64,000 bases of DNA from G963662675 sp963662675 (GCA_963662675.2 CAXXHP010000004.1:496001-560000), one strand, 5' to 3'. Positions 1 through 8,921 are shown, counted from the first letter of the stretch. Numbers and translations are program-made. Notes: a model not told the origin generated them from the letters alone.

Positions 1-1
1 C

Positions 2-568
2 CAAGGAAATATTTTGATTGGGGACAGCCTCTTTTATACTAATTTCCCTTCGGTAAGTGGGTCAAAGGTTTTTCTAATTCAGTCTCCAACAGATGAGGAA
101 GATAATCTTCGCACAGCATTTCGAAATTACGGTCTTGACATCACTCCAGCAAAAGATCGCTTACTCTTGTTTTATCAAATCGAAAATACATATTTGGATA
201 TCTTTCTAATGTTGGGGGCTTTGGGTTTACTCATTGGAACTATTGGTTTGGGGGTTATTATTTTTCGAAGCATTTTTGAGAAGAAAGCCCAATATGCTTT
301 GTTGGAAGCCACTGGTTTTCGCAAGCAGACAATCCGGCGTATTAATCTTCAGGGAGACATGTATATTGTTGTACTTTCTCTATTTATCGGTTTGGTGCCG
401 GCTATTATTTCAGGGTTGCCTAGTTTGCTTACGTCGCTCTATTCTGGTTTGATTTACTGGGTTTTGGGTATATTTGTTCTTGTATTGATTAGTGCTTGGT
501 TGTGGGTGTTTTTAGCAAACCGGCTAGCCATGAAAAGTAATCTATATGAGGCGTTGAGGAATGAATAA
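2..568 (+). CDS. FtsX/MacB-like ABC transporter permease, C-terminal part
   Basis: The reading frame is open from base 2, so the gene starts upstream of the window; the TTG at 14 is only an internal codon. About 188 residues are visible. There is a short periplasmic stretch, then three strongly hydrophobic segments separated by a charged loop (FEKKAQYALLEATGFRK), which is the usual C-terminal permease core of MacB/FtsX-type exporters. The conserved ALLEATGF-type loop after the first of these helices is typical of the family and contacts the ATPase. The gene ends at a TAA near 568. The substrate cannot be told from this fragment. Confidence 0.8.
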   Translation, partial: QGNILIGDSLFYTNFPSVSGSKVFLIQSPTDEEDNLRTAFRNYGLDITPAKDRLLLFYQIENTYLDIFLMLGALGLLIGTIGLGVIIFRSIFEKKAQYALLEATGFRKQTIRRINLQGDMYIVVLSLFIGLVPAIISGLPSLLTSLYSGLIYWVLGIFVLVLISAWLWVFLANRLAMKSNLYEALRNE

Positions 569-668
569 CGTGGTTTCAGAACTAACAATTTCTACCATGT
601 CTATCGATTAGTAAATTCTTTGATTCATTTGCTATTGGCAATGACTTAGTACTAGCATCCGTTTACTT

Positions 669-1928
669 TTATTTTAGGCCGAATATTAATGGCAATATAA
701 AAACGACAAAAATTGTCCATAAAGCATAAATTGGCAAATAGGTGGATATTGTCAATTCAACTTTTTTAATCTTTTCTTTTTTGAAGTTAACCCGGTATAA
801 ATCAAGCATGATAAGTATTAAGTTGCCAAAAATTAATAGGTTTGAACCAAGTACAGCAATTCTATTTGGTGTAAATCCATATTCTCCAAGTCTGTAAAGT
901 ATTGCAGATAATGCAACCAAATCAATTATTAGAGTGACAATTGAAAGTGCAAAAAGAGTTATTTCGGTTAAACGTTGTTTCTTGTTTTTTGAAGTTTCTG
1001 AAATTGAAAATACGACAATCGCCATTACCCCTAATAGCATGAGATTAAAGACAATTAGAAAGTCCCTGTCATTATATGGATCTTTCCCGGTAACTACAAT
1101 GCTAATCATGAAGATGACTAAAGTTATAAGAACGAGAGGACTAAATATATTTGCAATTATTGGGGCAATTTTATTAGCAACAAAAGGATATTTACGAATG
1201 ATGTAAGTTGCAACAATGGGAGCAGATGCTAATCCCCATATACCAATGTAGTTAAAATAAAATTGCTCAATTTTCAAATCAATAGCAGAGAATAAACCTA
1301 GAGTCACAACCGCTAGAGCGCCACCTGCAATTAGAATAATTGCTCCTAAAATTGCTAAATCACCATTGTATTTAATGTAATCAATTCGTTTGGTTTTGTC
1401 TGTTGTGTTAAAGTCAATATATACGAGACCGTACAAACACCAAATCATTAGCGGTAGGTGTATGTATGCCAAAGTAATTGAATGGCTATCTCTATTTGAC
1501 GGCAAAAAATTAATGTAAATTGCAGAGATGATAAAAACGGAGAGAGTAATTAACAACTGTTTTGTTTTAATTAAATCTTTTGTCAGAAAAACGAATAAAG
1601 ATAGTCCTCCAAAAACAACCAGGCCTGCATTTTTTTCATAGAAAAAATAATATGTTATATCTATGCCAAACAATTGGGGTATTTTAATTAGAAATCCAGT
1701 TATGATACAGGCGACAATTAAAAATAATATATCCGTGTGGCTGGTTTTAGCCGAGGTGTCATTTAGTTTGTTAAACTCGAAGCGATTTTTCCAAAACTCA
1801 GAAGCTTTATATACTGCAATCTCTGGGTAAATCTCAAGAAAAGCTTTTTTAAACCCTTTTTTATCTGCCTGATAGATTTTTTCAAGCTGCTCAGCGTTTT
1901 CAATATTATCTTTAATCTTATTCTTCAT
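669..1928 (-). CDS. polytopic membrane protein of unknown function (DUF4153-like?)
   Basis: The 419-residue protein has a charged cytoplasmic N-terminus of about 75 residues followed by about ten hydrophobic segments reaching the C-terminus. The alternation of short charged loops (NRDSHS, DKTKRIDY, ETSKNKKQR) fits an integral inner-membrane protein. Size and layout resemble DUF4153-type proteins of Bacteroidota, but no catalytic motif is visible, so this is a weak suggestion. The start overlaps the stop of the upstream beta-lactamase gene by 11 bases, which implies translational coupling and one transcript. Confidence 0.6.
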   Translation of the reverse strand: MKNKIKDNIENAEQLEKIYQADKKGFKKAFLEIYPEIAVYKASEFWKNRFEFNKLNDTSAKTSHTDILFLIVACIITGFLIKIPQLFGIDITYYFFYEKNAGLVVFGGLSLFVFLTKDLIKTKQLLITLSVFIISAIYINFLPSNRDSHSITLAYIHLPLMIWCLYGLVYIDFNTTDKTKRIDYIKYNGDLAILGAIILIAGGALAVVTLGLFSAIDLKIEQFYFNYIGIWGLASAPIVATYIIRKYPFVANKIAPIIANIFSPLVLITLVIFMISIVVTGKDPYNDRDFLIVFNLMLLGVMAIVVFSISETSKNKKQRLTEITLFALSIVTLIIDLVALSAILYRLGEYGFTPNRIAVLGSNLLIFGNLILIMLDLYRVNFKKEKIKKVELTISTYLPIYALWTIFVVFILPLIFGLK

Positions 1929-2694
1929 TACGCGTTGGGTGTTCTTGGTTTTTATATTGCTTAACTAATTCAATTGTATGTGTCAATAATTCAGCCCCAC
2001 CAAAACTTCCGTGTCCTGGAATCACAGTTTTAATATCCATATATTCATTCAATAGATTTTGAAGTGTCGAATCCCAATCTGCCACCACAGCATCTGATAA
2101 ATTACCTAACCCTTCTGAATTACTGGCCCTAACAAGGCAGCCACCAAAAAGAATCTTTTTACTTGAAATCCAAACTGTAATATTGTCAAATGAGTGTCCT
2201 GCTCCGAAAAATCGGCAATCTATTTGTTCTCCATTAAAATTAAAAGTTAATGAATCTGTGAATGGAATTAAAGGAACAGGTAATCCAGTCTTTATACACT
2301 TGTCAATTGTCATTGAATTAGCGATAGATTTAACACCAATACTTTTCAAATAGCTTAATCCACCAAGGCAGTCATCATGAAAATGTCCAATAATTAATTT
2401 CTTTAAATCAACCGATAGGGAATCTTTTAGATAATTAACTAATTTCTCAGTTTTATTATTGTTCATTGGTGTATCTACCATAAGAGCTTGTCCATCCTTT
2501 ATCACAATCAGTCCGTTTGATGGAAATCGCCCAGAACCATCCAGAGAATGCCATGTCACATGGACATAAATAGAATCCTGAAGATGAATAAGTTGAATGT
2601 CTTCATTAATTATTATTTTATCAGAAGGTTGAGCTGCTAATTGAAATATTCCAAACAGCCCGAATATTGATAATATAATTCCTCGTCTGATCAT
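1918..2694 (-). CDS. subclass B1 metallo-beta-lactamase
   Basis: This is a secreted MBL-fold hydrolase. I start it at the ATG at 2694, where a clean signal peptide (MIRRGIILSIFGLF.. LAAQ) begins; a longer frame to 2778 would only add an unlikely N-terminus. All B1 zinc ligands are visible: HFHDD (HxHxD), GAGHSFDN (third His), the FGGC cysteine of the second zinc site, and PGHG (last His). The order and spacing match CcrA/BlaB/IND-type enzymes rather than glyoxalase-II-type MBLs. Subclass B1 enzymes hydrolyse penicillins, cephalosporins and carbapenems in the periplasm. Whether this one does is not shown by sequence alone. It is coupled to the membrane protein downstream. Confidence 0.85.
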   Translation of the reverse strand: MIRRGIILSIFGLFGIFQLAAQPSDKIIINEDIQLIHLQDSIYVHVTWHSLDGSGRFPSNGLIVIKDGQALMVDTPMNNNKTEKLVNYLKDSLSVDLKKLIIGHFHDDCLGGLSYLKSIGVKSIANSMTIDKCIKTGLPVPLIPFTDSLTFNFNGEQIDCRFFGAGHSFDNITVWISSKKILFGGCLVRASNSEGLGNLSDAVVADWDSTLQNLLNEYMDIKTVIPGHGSFGGAELLTHTIELVKQYKNQEHPTRNEE

Positions 2695-2725
2695 TTTTAT
2701 AGCGTATTTTCCGGTGGCTAAAGCA

Positions 2726-3196
2726 TTAATCGCAATTACAGTCAAAGTCATCACAATCGATGAAGCCGTCACCGTCATTATCTATTCCATCATCGCAGTT
2801 ATTGCTTTCATCGCAATCGCAGTCAAAGTCATCGCAATCAATGAATCCATCACCATCATTATCTATTCCGTCATGGCAATTGGAGCCTTCATCACAATCG
2901 CAGTCAAAGTCATCACAATCTGTGAATCCATCGCCATCATTGTCAAAGTCATCGTTACAGATTTCACTTGCCCCGGGGTAGGACAGATCACTAGTGTCAT
3001 TAAAATCAGTATTGTTGCTCACATAGCCGGTAGGTTGTTCACAGGCAAGCTTTGTTTGGTCGGGATTTCCAAAGCCATCACTGTCGAGATCCTGATACCA
3101 GGTAAGTTCGATACAACTATCTTTTTTGCAGGAATTAATCGTGAATATGATAATGATTAAAAAAGCTTGTACAATAATTAGGGCTTTTGTTTTCAT
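2726..3196 (-). CDS. lipoprotein with Asp/Gly-rich calcium-binding-type repeats
   Basis: I prefer the start at 3196, where MKTKALIIVQ begins a lipoprotein signal ending at INSC (lipobox). The mature part carries three near-perfect repeats of about 23 residues built on CxDGIDNDGDGFIDCDDFDC. These are DxDxDG loops of the kind that bind calcium in thrombospondin-3/dockerin-like surface proteins. The protein ends abruptly after the third repeat, so the gene may be the stub of a longer repeat protein. The repeats are also repeats at DNA level. An overlapping plus-strand frame here is only a shadow. Confidence 0.7.
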   Translation of the reverse strand: MKTKALIIVQAFLIIIIFTINSCKKDSCIELTWYQDLDSDGFGNPDQTKLACEQPTGYVSNNTDFNDTSDLSYPGASEICNDDFDNDGDGFTDCDDFDCDCDEGSNCHDGIDNDGDGFIDCDDFDCDCDESNNCDDGIDNDGDGFIDCDDFDCNCD

Positions 3197-3404
3197 CGGA
3201 TTGAGATTAGATTTTAGATTCATTAACAGCTTTATCTTTTGATAAAAGTCATGACGGCATAAAATATTGCTATTTTAGATGTCATTTAAATGGCTTTCAG
3301 ACTGCAAGTTAACGAATCACTTCTCAATATTATTACGATTGTCATCATAATTTTATCAATATGAGTTTGACAAAGGGATGTCATCCTTAAAATCGAGATG
3401 ATCT

Positions 3405-3902
3405 TTAGACTTTATATTTTAAGCTGCCATTTGGGCAAGAGGCCACGCATTGAAGGCATTTGGAGCAAGTGTAGCTTTCAGCAGGATTTGTGAATTTAGG
3501 CTTGTACAGGCTAAAACGGTGAGGTTCCATTGATACGATGTAACATTGCTTGTCGCATAGTCCACAATCTTTGCAGCTTTCATTATTTATTTTGATGCGA
3601 AATATCGAGTATTTATTGAGCCAGCCGGAGATCCATGCGATGGGGCAGCCAATTTTATGGTACTGATAGAGCTGTTGGATTTTACCACTAGAATTAAAGC
3701 TCATTATGATTTCCATAATTAACCCCATTGGGTACCCCCAACGACAAAAAACCTTGCCAAAAACCACGCCGAGAACAGATCCGGCCAGTAAAATATACCA
3801 AAGTGATATTTCAAACATGGTAATTGCCATATATAATGAAATCGCTAAAACAGCAAGAATTATGAAACGTTTGCCAACAAGGAACTTGGGTAGTTTTCTC
3901 AT
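3405..3902 (-). CDS. membrane-bound 4Fe-4S ferredoxin-type protein (NapH/YccM-like)
   Basis: The protein has 165 residues. Two N-terminal hydrophobic helices (about 10-50) are followed by FCRWGYPMG, a degenerate form of the FCGWxCPxG motif of NapH/CcoG-type electron carriers. Next comes a short cytoplasmic domain with two clusters: CKDCGLCDKQC and CSKCLQCVASCP. It is likely to pass electrons between a quinone pool and a soluble partner. It is the last gene of the redox cluster running from 8822 down to here, after a 39-bp hairpin. Confidence 0.75.
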   Translation of the reverse strand: MRKLPKFLVGKRFIILAVLAISLYMAITMFEISLWYILLAGSVLGVVFGKVFCRWGYPMGLIMEIIMSFNSSGKIQQLYQYHKIGCPIAWISGWLNKYSIFRIKINNESCKDCGLCDKQCYIVSMEPHRFSLYKPKFTNPAESYTCSKCLQCVASCPNGSLKYKV

Positions 3903-3917
3903 TTGTTTTTAAATTGA

Positions 3918-3956
3918 ATTAGGGATATCATCTTTTCAAAAGATGATATCCCTAAT
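3918..3956. terminator. 19-bp perfect inverted repeat, bidirectional hairpin
   Basis: The arms 3918-3936 (ATTAGGGATATCATCTTTT) and 3938-3956 are perfectly complementary around a single central C. The arm ends give T-rich runs in both directions. It lies between the ferredoxin-type gene and the SQR-like gene, both on the minus strand, so it may attenuate or process the transcript between them. Confidence 0.6.
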
Positions 3957-3966
3957 CTTAGTAATC

Positions 3967-5106
3967 TTATATTTTCGTGATGCGGTTATAAATACCCCAG
4001 GCCTTTTTTAACCAGTGACCAACAATTGGCATAGGTATTAAAAGTGATTTGCTGTCTTTGCGGTATACGAAGGCCGCGCCATCTCCAGTATCCATAATAC
4101 AGAGGATGTTCAGGTGTTGCTGATAGCCTTTCCGTTTTTCGCTGCCTTTTTCAATTTGTATGATGTTGTAGGCTGCATTCTTGCCCATCAGTTCTGCCAA
4201 ATGGCCTTGCTTGGCTTTCCAGTCCGGACCTTCGAGGGCAGCAATGTCGCCAATGGCAAACACATCGGTAAAACCGTCTACTAGTCCGTGGTCGTTAATT
4301 TTTACAAAACCAGATTCGGATAAAGGTAGATCTGAGCTTTTTAGTAGGGATGGGCCTGTGCTTGCAGAAATGAACATGGTAAAATCAGCGATCAGCTTAG
4401 TGCTGTCTTCAAATAAAATTCCATCGTTAACAAATTCGGTTATTTTTTTACCAAAATGCTTTTTGATGTTGTATCTGCGAAACATCGTATCCAGCATTTT
4501 AAGAGCATTTGGCCCCATTTTTGCACCGGGCTCAGCCATTGGTGCAAAGAATGTCAACTCAAAATTTTGCCTGATCTTTTTCTTCTTAAGGTAATTGTGT
4601 ATGTTGAACATTAACTCGAAAGCAGGACCTCCGCGAACAGCCGATTTATCTTTCGGATTTCCACCAAAACCAATGGCAATCTTGCCACTTCCTTTCTCCA
4701 CCAATTTATCCAGTTTGTCTCGAATATCTGTAGCCATTTGAGGTTTGCCACAAATAGATAAAGTATGTTCAATGCCTTTGTGCATCATCTTTTCCGCACC
4801 AAAGGCAAGCACCAGATAATCGTAACTGTAGCTCTGATTTTCGCAGGATACCAATTTTTCAGATGCCTTAATTTCTACAACTTTGTCGACAATGACCCTA
4901 AACCCATGCTTTTTACCAATTCCTGCTAAGGGGATTTTTACATCATCAAACTCTTTGATATGTACGGGAACCCAAATGGAAATTGGAAAGACATACAGAA
5001 AGTCACGATCTGAAATTAGGGTAACATCGAAATTTTCGCTTTTCTGCAGCTCTATGGCTGTTTTTACGCCTGCAAAACCGCCTCCTAGGATTAGTGCTTT
5101 TTTCAT
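3967..5106 (-). CDS. FAD-dependent pyridine nucleotide oxidoreductase, sulfide:quinone reductase-like
   Basis: I start at 5106, where MKKALILGGGFAGVKTA gives the Rossmann GxGxxG right at the N-terminus; 17 further upstream in-frame residues are unlikely. About 379 residues. FLYVFPISIWVPV and the second glycine-rich region near IAIGFGGNP fit the SQR / type II NADH dehydrogenase group. The C-terminal FAIGDIAALEGPDWKAKQG is the FAD-binding GD box. It probably oxidises a sulfide or persulfide species, or another donor, and reduces quinone at the membrane. Its neighbours (rhodanese fusion, thioredoxins) support a sulfur role. Confidence 0.75.
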   Translation of the reverse strand: MKKALILGGGFAGVKTAIELQKSENFDVTLISDRDFLYVFPISIWVPVHIKEFDDVKIPLAGIGKKHGFRVIVDKVVEIKASEKLVSCENQSYSYDYLVLAFGAEKMMHKGIEHTLSICGKPQMATDIRDKLDKLVEKGSGKIAIGFGGNPKDKSAVRGGPAFELMFNIHNYLKKKKIRQNFELTFFAPMAEPGAKMGPNALKMLDTMFRRYNIKKHFGKKITEFVNDGILFEDSTKLIADFTMFISASTGPSLLKSSDLPLSESGFVKINDHGLVDGFTDVFAIGDIAALEGPDWKAKQGHLAELMGKNAAYNIIQIEKGSEKRKGYQQHLNILCIMDTGDGAAFVYRKDSKSLLIPMPIVGHWLKKAWGIYNRITKI

Positions 5107-5275
5107 TGTTGGTTGTTTTATTGCCTCGATTTGTTTGAAATCAATTATAGAGAGCAAACTTTGTCATCGAAACGTAGCAAAGCTATCTATCAAAGATACT
5201 GTTTCATGATCAGATTGCTTCGCTATGCTCGTAATGATGTTCTTATTCGTTGTTTTTTAATGACTTGTGCGTCAA

Positions 5276-7561
5276 TTAGCGCTTCATCATCATGTGCATT
5301 AAACCACCTCCGTTACTAACTTCTGTAAAGCCATTTTGCTGCAAATATTGTTGTCCATAGGCAGAACGTGCTCCTGAAGCACAATAAAGCGTTATCTCTC
5401 TGGATTTACTGCCCAGTTCATCTATTCTTTTTGCCAATTCATCTAAAGGGATGTTGATGGCATTTGGGTAAGCTCCACTTAAAAATTCCTCAGGAGTACG
5501 CACGTCTACGACAATCGGCTCGTTTGATGATTTTGGAGAGGCCGGTTTTGTATTTCTTTTAGCCATCATACCTGCCAGTCCGCCTCCGTTCTCAACTTTG
5601 TTATACCCAACTTGCATTAACATGCGCTGGGCATAGGCAGAACGTGCTCCTGTTGCACAATATACTGTAATCTGACGCGATATGTTATCTCCTAATTCTT
5701 CAAACCGGTACATTAATTCATCCATTGGAATGTTAATGGCATCTGGGTAAGCGCCCGTGTTAAATTCTTCAACAGTACGGACATCAATCACTAATGGTGA
5801 ATTGAAATCGGCACTCTTTGCGTCCTCCTTTTCTTCAACCGTTGAATTAGCTTCTTCGATCAATGACTTTGATTCCACAGGAAGAAGTTCAATTTCAATA
5901 TTTTTAAAGCCAATGGTTATTGCTTGGCGTTGCAGAGAAGTGTGTCCTCCTGATATATTAGTGACATGACTAAATCCAGCTCCAATCAATGTGCGCAATG
6001 CCTGATGACCTTTCTTTCCGGTTTCATCATATACAATCACAGGCTGGTTTGAAGGAATGTTTTCAAGTTCCTCTTGTAATAATTCAAGTGGAATGTGAAT
6101 AGCTCCTTCAATGTGGCTTTTCTCAAAAGCAAATACATCGCGAACATCAATAAAAACAGGGTTTTTACCATCTAAGAAGCTGTCGAGTTCTGAGACTGTT
6201 ACCGAAGGGCTATAGCCTGATATGCGATTTTCGGCTGTATATGCAGCCATATTGATGGCATCATTTGCTGTTCCGATGGGTGGCGAGTAGGCAAAATCAA
6301 TATCCGCCAAGTCACTTATCGTCAGTTTTGAGGCGGCAGCAGTAGCTATTACATCCAGTCGTTTATCTGCTCCTTTGTAACCGGCCGATTGTCCGCCAAG
6401 AATAACGCCTGTTTCTTTATCATATACCAACATGGCCGAAACTGTTTCAGCTCCCGGGTAGTAGGCTGTGTGATGTTCTTTATGAACAACCACTGCATCT
6501 GCATTGATTCCAGCCTCTCGGGCCTGCTTAAGCGTTAATCCGGTAATTCCGGCAACAGCATCAAAAACACGAACGACAGATGTGCCGATTGCTCCTTTGT
6601 ATGTGTGGTTTCCACCCAAGGCATTTTCTGCCGCAATTCGTCCCTGACGATTGGCAGGACCAGCTAATGGAATACGAACCTTTTTGCCGCTCACACGGTG
6701 TTCTATTTCCACCATGTCACCTGCGCCATAAATATCAGGATCTGATGTTTGTAAATAGTCATTGACCAATAATCCTCCGGCTTCTCCCAGTTCCAAACCG
6801 GCATCTTTCGCTAACTGGAGCGTAGGACGAACACCAATTGACAGAAGCACCATGTCAGCATTAATTTCTTTTCCATTATCAAGTTTAACAGATTGTGCCT
6901 TTATTTCGGTAACAGCAGCTTTTGTATGGATGCCCACACCATAAGATTGCAGTTCATTCTCAATAAAACCGGCAGTTTCAGCCTCCATTAGAGACATAAC
7001 ATGAGGCATCATCTCTACAACACTTACGTTTAACCCCCTTTTTGCCAAAGCTTCAACCATTTCAAGTCCAATAAATCCACCACCTACAACAACGGCACTT
7101 TTTGGATTATTATCTTCCAGATAGCTTGATATTTTATCCATGTCCTCTAGAGTCCAAAGCGAGAAAACATGATCGCTATTGGTACCAGGCAGGTCGGGCT
7201 TAATAGGCTTGCCACCTTGTGCCAGAATTAGCTTAGTATATTCAAATACTTTTTCTTTACCAGTCTGACTATTCGCGGTTTTAACGAGGTGTGCATCTCT
7301 GTCGATAGACGAAACAATGGTATTTGTGTGTACTTCAACCCCGTATTGCTCGTTAAAACTTTCAGGGCTTTGAAGTATTAGTTTTGAACGGCTTTTTATA
7401 TCGCCTCCAATATAGTAGGGCAGGCCGCAGTTCGCGAATGAAATGTCTGGCCCTGCTTCAAGCATAATGATTTTTGCAGAAGGGGAGATGCGACGGGCTT
7501 TAGCAGCAGCTGTAGCTCCAGCTGCAACTCCTCCAATGATTACAATCTTTTCCATATTCAA
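5276..7561 (-). CDS. CoA-disulfide reductase-like flavoprotein fused to three rhodanese modules
   Basis: The protein has 761 residues. Residues about 1-450 form an NAD(P)H/FAD reductase with IIGGVAAGATAAAKARR and the active-site Cys of SFANCGLPYY, as in CoADR and NADH oxidases. Three rhodanese domains follow. The first (about 465-555) has VYDETGKKG where the catalytic Cys should be, so it is probably inactive. The second and third have intact loops YCATGARS and YCASGARS. Known CoADR-Rhd fusions reduce CoA or glutathione persulfides. A triple rhodanese tail with one dead copy is unusual. It is in line with the thioredoxin genes upstream, 30 bp away. Confidence 0.85.
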   Translation of the reverse strand: MNMEKIVIIGGVAAGATAAAKARRISPSAKIIMLEAGPDISFANCGLPYYIGGDIKSRSKLILQSPESFNEQYGVEVHTNTIVSSIDRDAHLVKTANSQTGKEKVFEYTKLILAQGGKPIKPDLPGTNSDHVFSLWTLEDMDKISSYLEDNNPKSAVVVGGGFIGLEMVEALAKRGLNVSVVEMMPHVMSLMEAETAGFIENELQSYGVGIHTKAAVTEIKAQSVKLDNGKEINADMVLLSIGVRPTLQLAKDAGLELGEAGGLLVNDYLQTSDPDIYGAGDMVEIEHRVSGKKVRIPLAGPANRQGRIAAENALGGNHTYKGAIGTSVVRVFDAVAGITGLTLKQAREAGINADAVVVHKEHHTAYYPGAETVSAMLVYDKETGVILGGQSAGYKGADKRLDVIATAAASKLTISDLADIDFAYSPPIGTANDAINMAAYTAENRISGYSPSVTVSELDSFLDGKNPVFIDVRDVFAFEKSHIEGAIHIPLELLQEELENIPSNQPVIVYDETGKKGHQALRTLIGAGFSHVTNISGGHTSLQRQAITIGFKNIEIELLPVESKSLIEEANSTVEEKEDAKSADFNSPLVIDVRTVEEFNTGAYPDAINIPMDELMYRFEELGDNISRQITVYCATGARSAYAQRMLMQVGYNKVENGGGLAGMMAKRNTKPASPKSSNEPIVVDVRTPEEFLSGAYPNAINIPLDELAKRIDELGSKSREITLYCASGARSAYGQQYLQQNGFTEVSNGGGLMHMMMKR

Positions 7562-7591
7562 TAATTATTTTTTAGTATTTTATTTTCTTGT

Positions 7592-8014
7592 TTATCCTGC
7601 TTTTGCGATTTCTTTCAGTAAAAAATCCTTTGATTTTATTCCAACAAATCGGTTAACTTCAACACCGTTTTTGAAAAGTAAAAGGGTTGGAATATTTCTA
7701 ACTTTAAACTTCTTGGCCATTCCCTGAAATTGCTCAATATTGACTTTCCCGATACGGTTATTTCCATCTAACTCTTCGGCAACATCATTTAATACTGGTG
7801 CCATCATACGGCAAGGAGCACACCAGCTAGCCCAGAAATCAACCAACACCACTTTGTTTTTTGTTTGTTGCTTAAAGTTTTTATCGGTAAGTGTCAGTAT
7901 CTTTTGATGATCAGCAACCATCGGGGTGTTTTTCATTTTGTTTCTAGCCACCTTAATCATCACTAGAAAGCCGATTAATACTACAGCTAGAACTGCAAGA
8001 ATAATATTAGTCAT
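7592..8014 (-). CDS. membrane-anchored thioredoxin
   Basis: The 140-residue protein has an N-terminal transmembrane helix (about 3-21) and then a complete thioredoxin domain with the WCAPC active site and the cis-proline loop IPTLLLFKNG. It would keep protein or persulfide thiols reduced close to the membrane. It lies 30 bp upstream of the CoADR-rhodanese gene on the same strand. That placement suggests it supplies or accepts electrons in the same sulfur reaction. Confidence 0.85.
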   Translation of the reverse strand: MTNIILAVLAVVLIGFLVMIKVARNKMKNTPMVADHQKILTLTDKNFKQQTKNKVVLVDFWASWCAPCRMMAPVLNDVAEELDGNNRIGKVNIEQFQGMAKKFKVRNIPTLLLFKNGVEVNRFVGIKSKDFLLKEIAKAG

Positions 8015-8035
8015 ATGTTGTTGGTATTTTAATGT

Positions 8036-8392
8036 TTATCTGTGTGCAGGTGTTTGAAAAAGCGTATTTAAAATTGTCGTAACCTGTTCTCTAGATTGAA
8101 TGCCGGAAGTCGCTTTTACGAGCTGTCCGTTTTTGTAATAAATAGTGAATGGAATTTCCATCAAACCTTTCACTTCGGGCAAATTCCTAATCACCTGAGA
8201 TTCGGGATTGTCAAACTCCATATCAAATATTTTCACGTTGCTGAATTCATTTTCAAGTTCAGAAGCTATACGGTAAACTGGCACACTCATTGATCCCATG
8301 CGCCCACAGATAATCATTACATTTTCGTTCTCGCTAACAATTTTTCTGTGCTGCTCCGCTGATTCTATGTGATTTAAATTTGAGTATAACAT
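8036..8392 (-). CDS. thioredoxin-fold protein without CxxC
   Basis: The 118-residue protein keeps the thioredoxin layout, including a cis-Pro strand (MEIPFTIYYKNGQ). The position of CxxC reads MIICGRMGSMSV, with a single Cys. It cannot be a normal dithiol reductase. It could form mixed disulfides or persulfides or act as a scaffold. It sits 21 bp before the membrane thioredoxin and 16 bp after OsmC, inside the operon. Confidence 0.65.
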   Translation of the reverse strand: MLYSNLNHIESAEQHRKIVSENENVMIICGRMGSMSVPVYRIASELENEFSNVKIFDMEFDNPESQVIRNLPEVKGLMEIPFTIYYKNGQLVKATSGIQSREQVTTILNTLFQTPAHR

Positions 8393-8408
8393 GATCTATA
8401 ACTTTACA

Positions 8409-8822
8409 CTACAATATGACAATCTCATAGCTTAACTCCATAGTTTGCCGGTAAACCATAGATACGCCACAATACTTTTCCTGCGATAGCTCAACGGCTT
8501 TTTTCAGTTTCTCCAGATCAAGATTTTCACCTTTGAATTTATAGATAAGATGCATTTTGGTGTAATGCTTCGGATTTTCTTCCGTCATATCTGCTTCAAT
8601 ATCTACATCAAATTGCTCCACTTCAATCCTCATCTTTTTTAATATGGAAACCACATCCATGCCTGTACATCCAGCCAATGCGGCAAGCATAAGTTGTTTT
8701 GGACGTGCGCCTTTGTCTTCGCCTCCAACCTGAGGAGGAGCATCCATAATAACTTCATGTCCACTTACTAAGGCACTAAATTGCATGTTGCCTTTCCATG
8801 ATGTATTTACATTGTGTTTCAT
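8409..8822 (-). CDS. OsmC/Ohr family protein
   Basis: The protein has 137 residues. It has the two conserved cysteines of the family, in GCTGMDVVSILKK and in QEKYCGVSMVYR. OsmC-type proteins reduce organic hydroperoxides or handle persulfides through this Cys pair. It is the first gene of the minus-strand redox operon and is divergent from the Crp/Fnr gene. Confidence 0.85.
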   Translation of the reverse strand: MKHNVNTSWKGNMQFSALVSGHEVIMDAPPQVGGEDKGARPKQLMLAALAGCTGMDVVSILKKMRIEVEQFDVDIEADMTEENPKHYTKMHLIYKFKGENLDLEKLKKAVELSQEKYCGVSMVYRQTMELSYEIVIL

Positions 8823-8844
8823 TTCTTTTGAATTTTGTATGGGA

Positions 8845-8875
8845 CAAAGTTACCAGCGAGACGAGCTCCAACCAA
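8845..8875 (-). promoter_or_regulatory. Bacteroidota-type promoter of the OsmC operon
   Basis: Read on the minus strand, TAACTTTG (8845-8852) matches the -7 box TAnnTTTG. A TTG (8873-8875) lies 20 nt upstream as a -33 box. The predicted start is about 20 nt before the OsmC ATG. Confidence 0.5.
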
Positions 8876-8907
8876 GCATTTGCTCTTTTCGGATTCCAAC
8901 TTTCGGA

Positions 8908-8921
8908 TTGATATACATCAA
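8908..8921. promoter_or_regulatory. FNR/CRP-family box
   Basis: TTGATATACATCAA is a perfect match to the palindromic FNR consensus TTGATnnnnATCAA. It lies in the 153-bp space between OsmC and the divergent Crp/Fnr gene, so it can serve either or both directions. The natural guess is that the adjacent regulator binds here. Confidence 0.65.

Noticed and set aside
2714..3160. Plus-strand 148-codon frame opposite the Asp-rich repeat lipoprotein
   Set aside because: It is a low-complexity antisense shadow of the tandem repeats; the minus strand has a lipoprotein signal and a sensible repeat motif.
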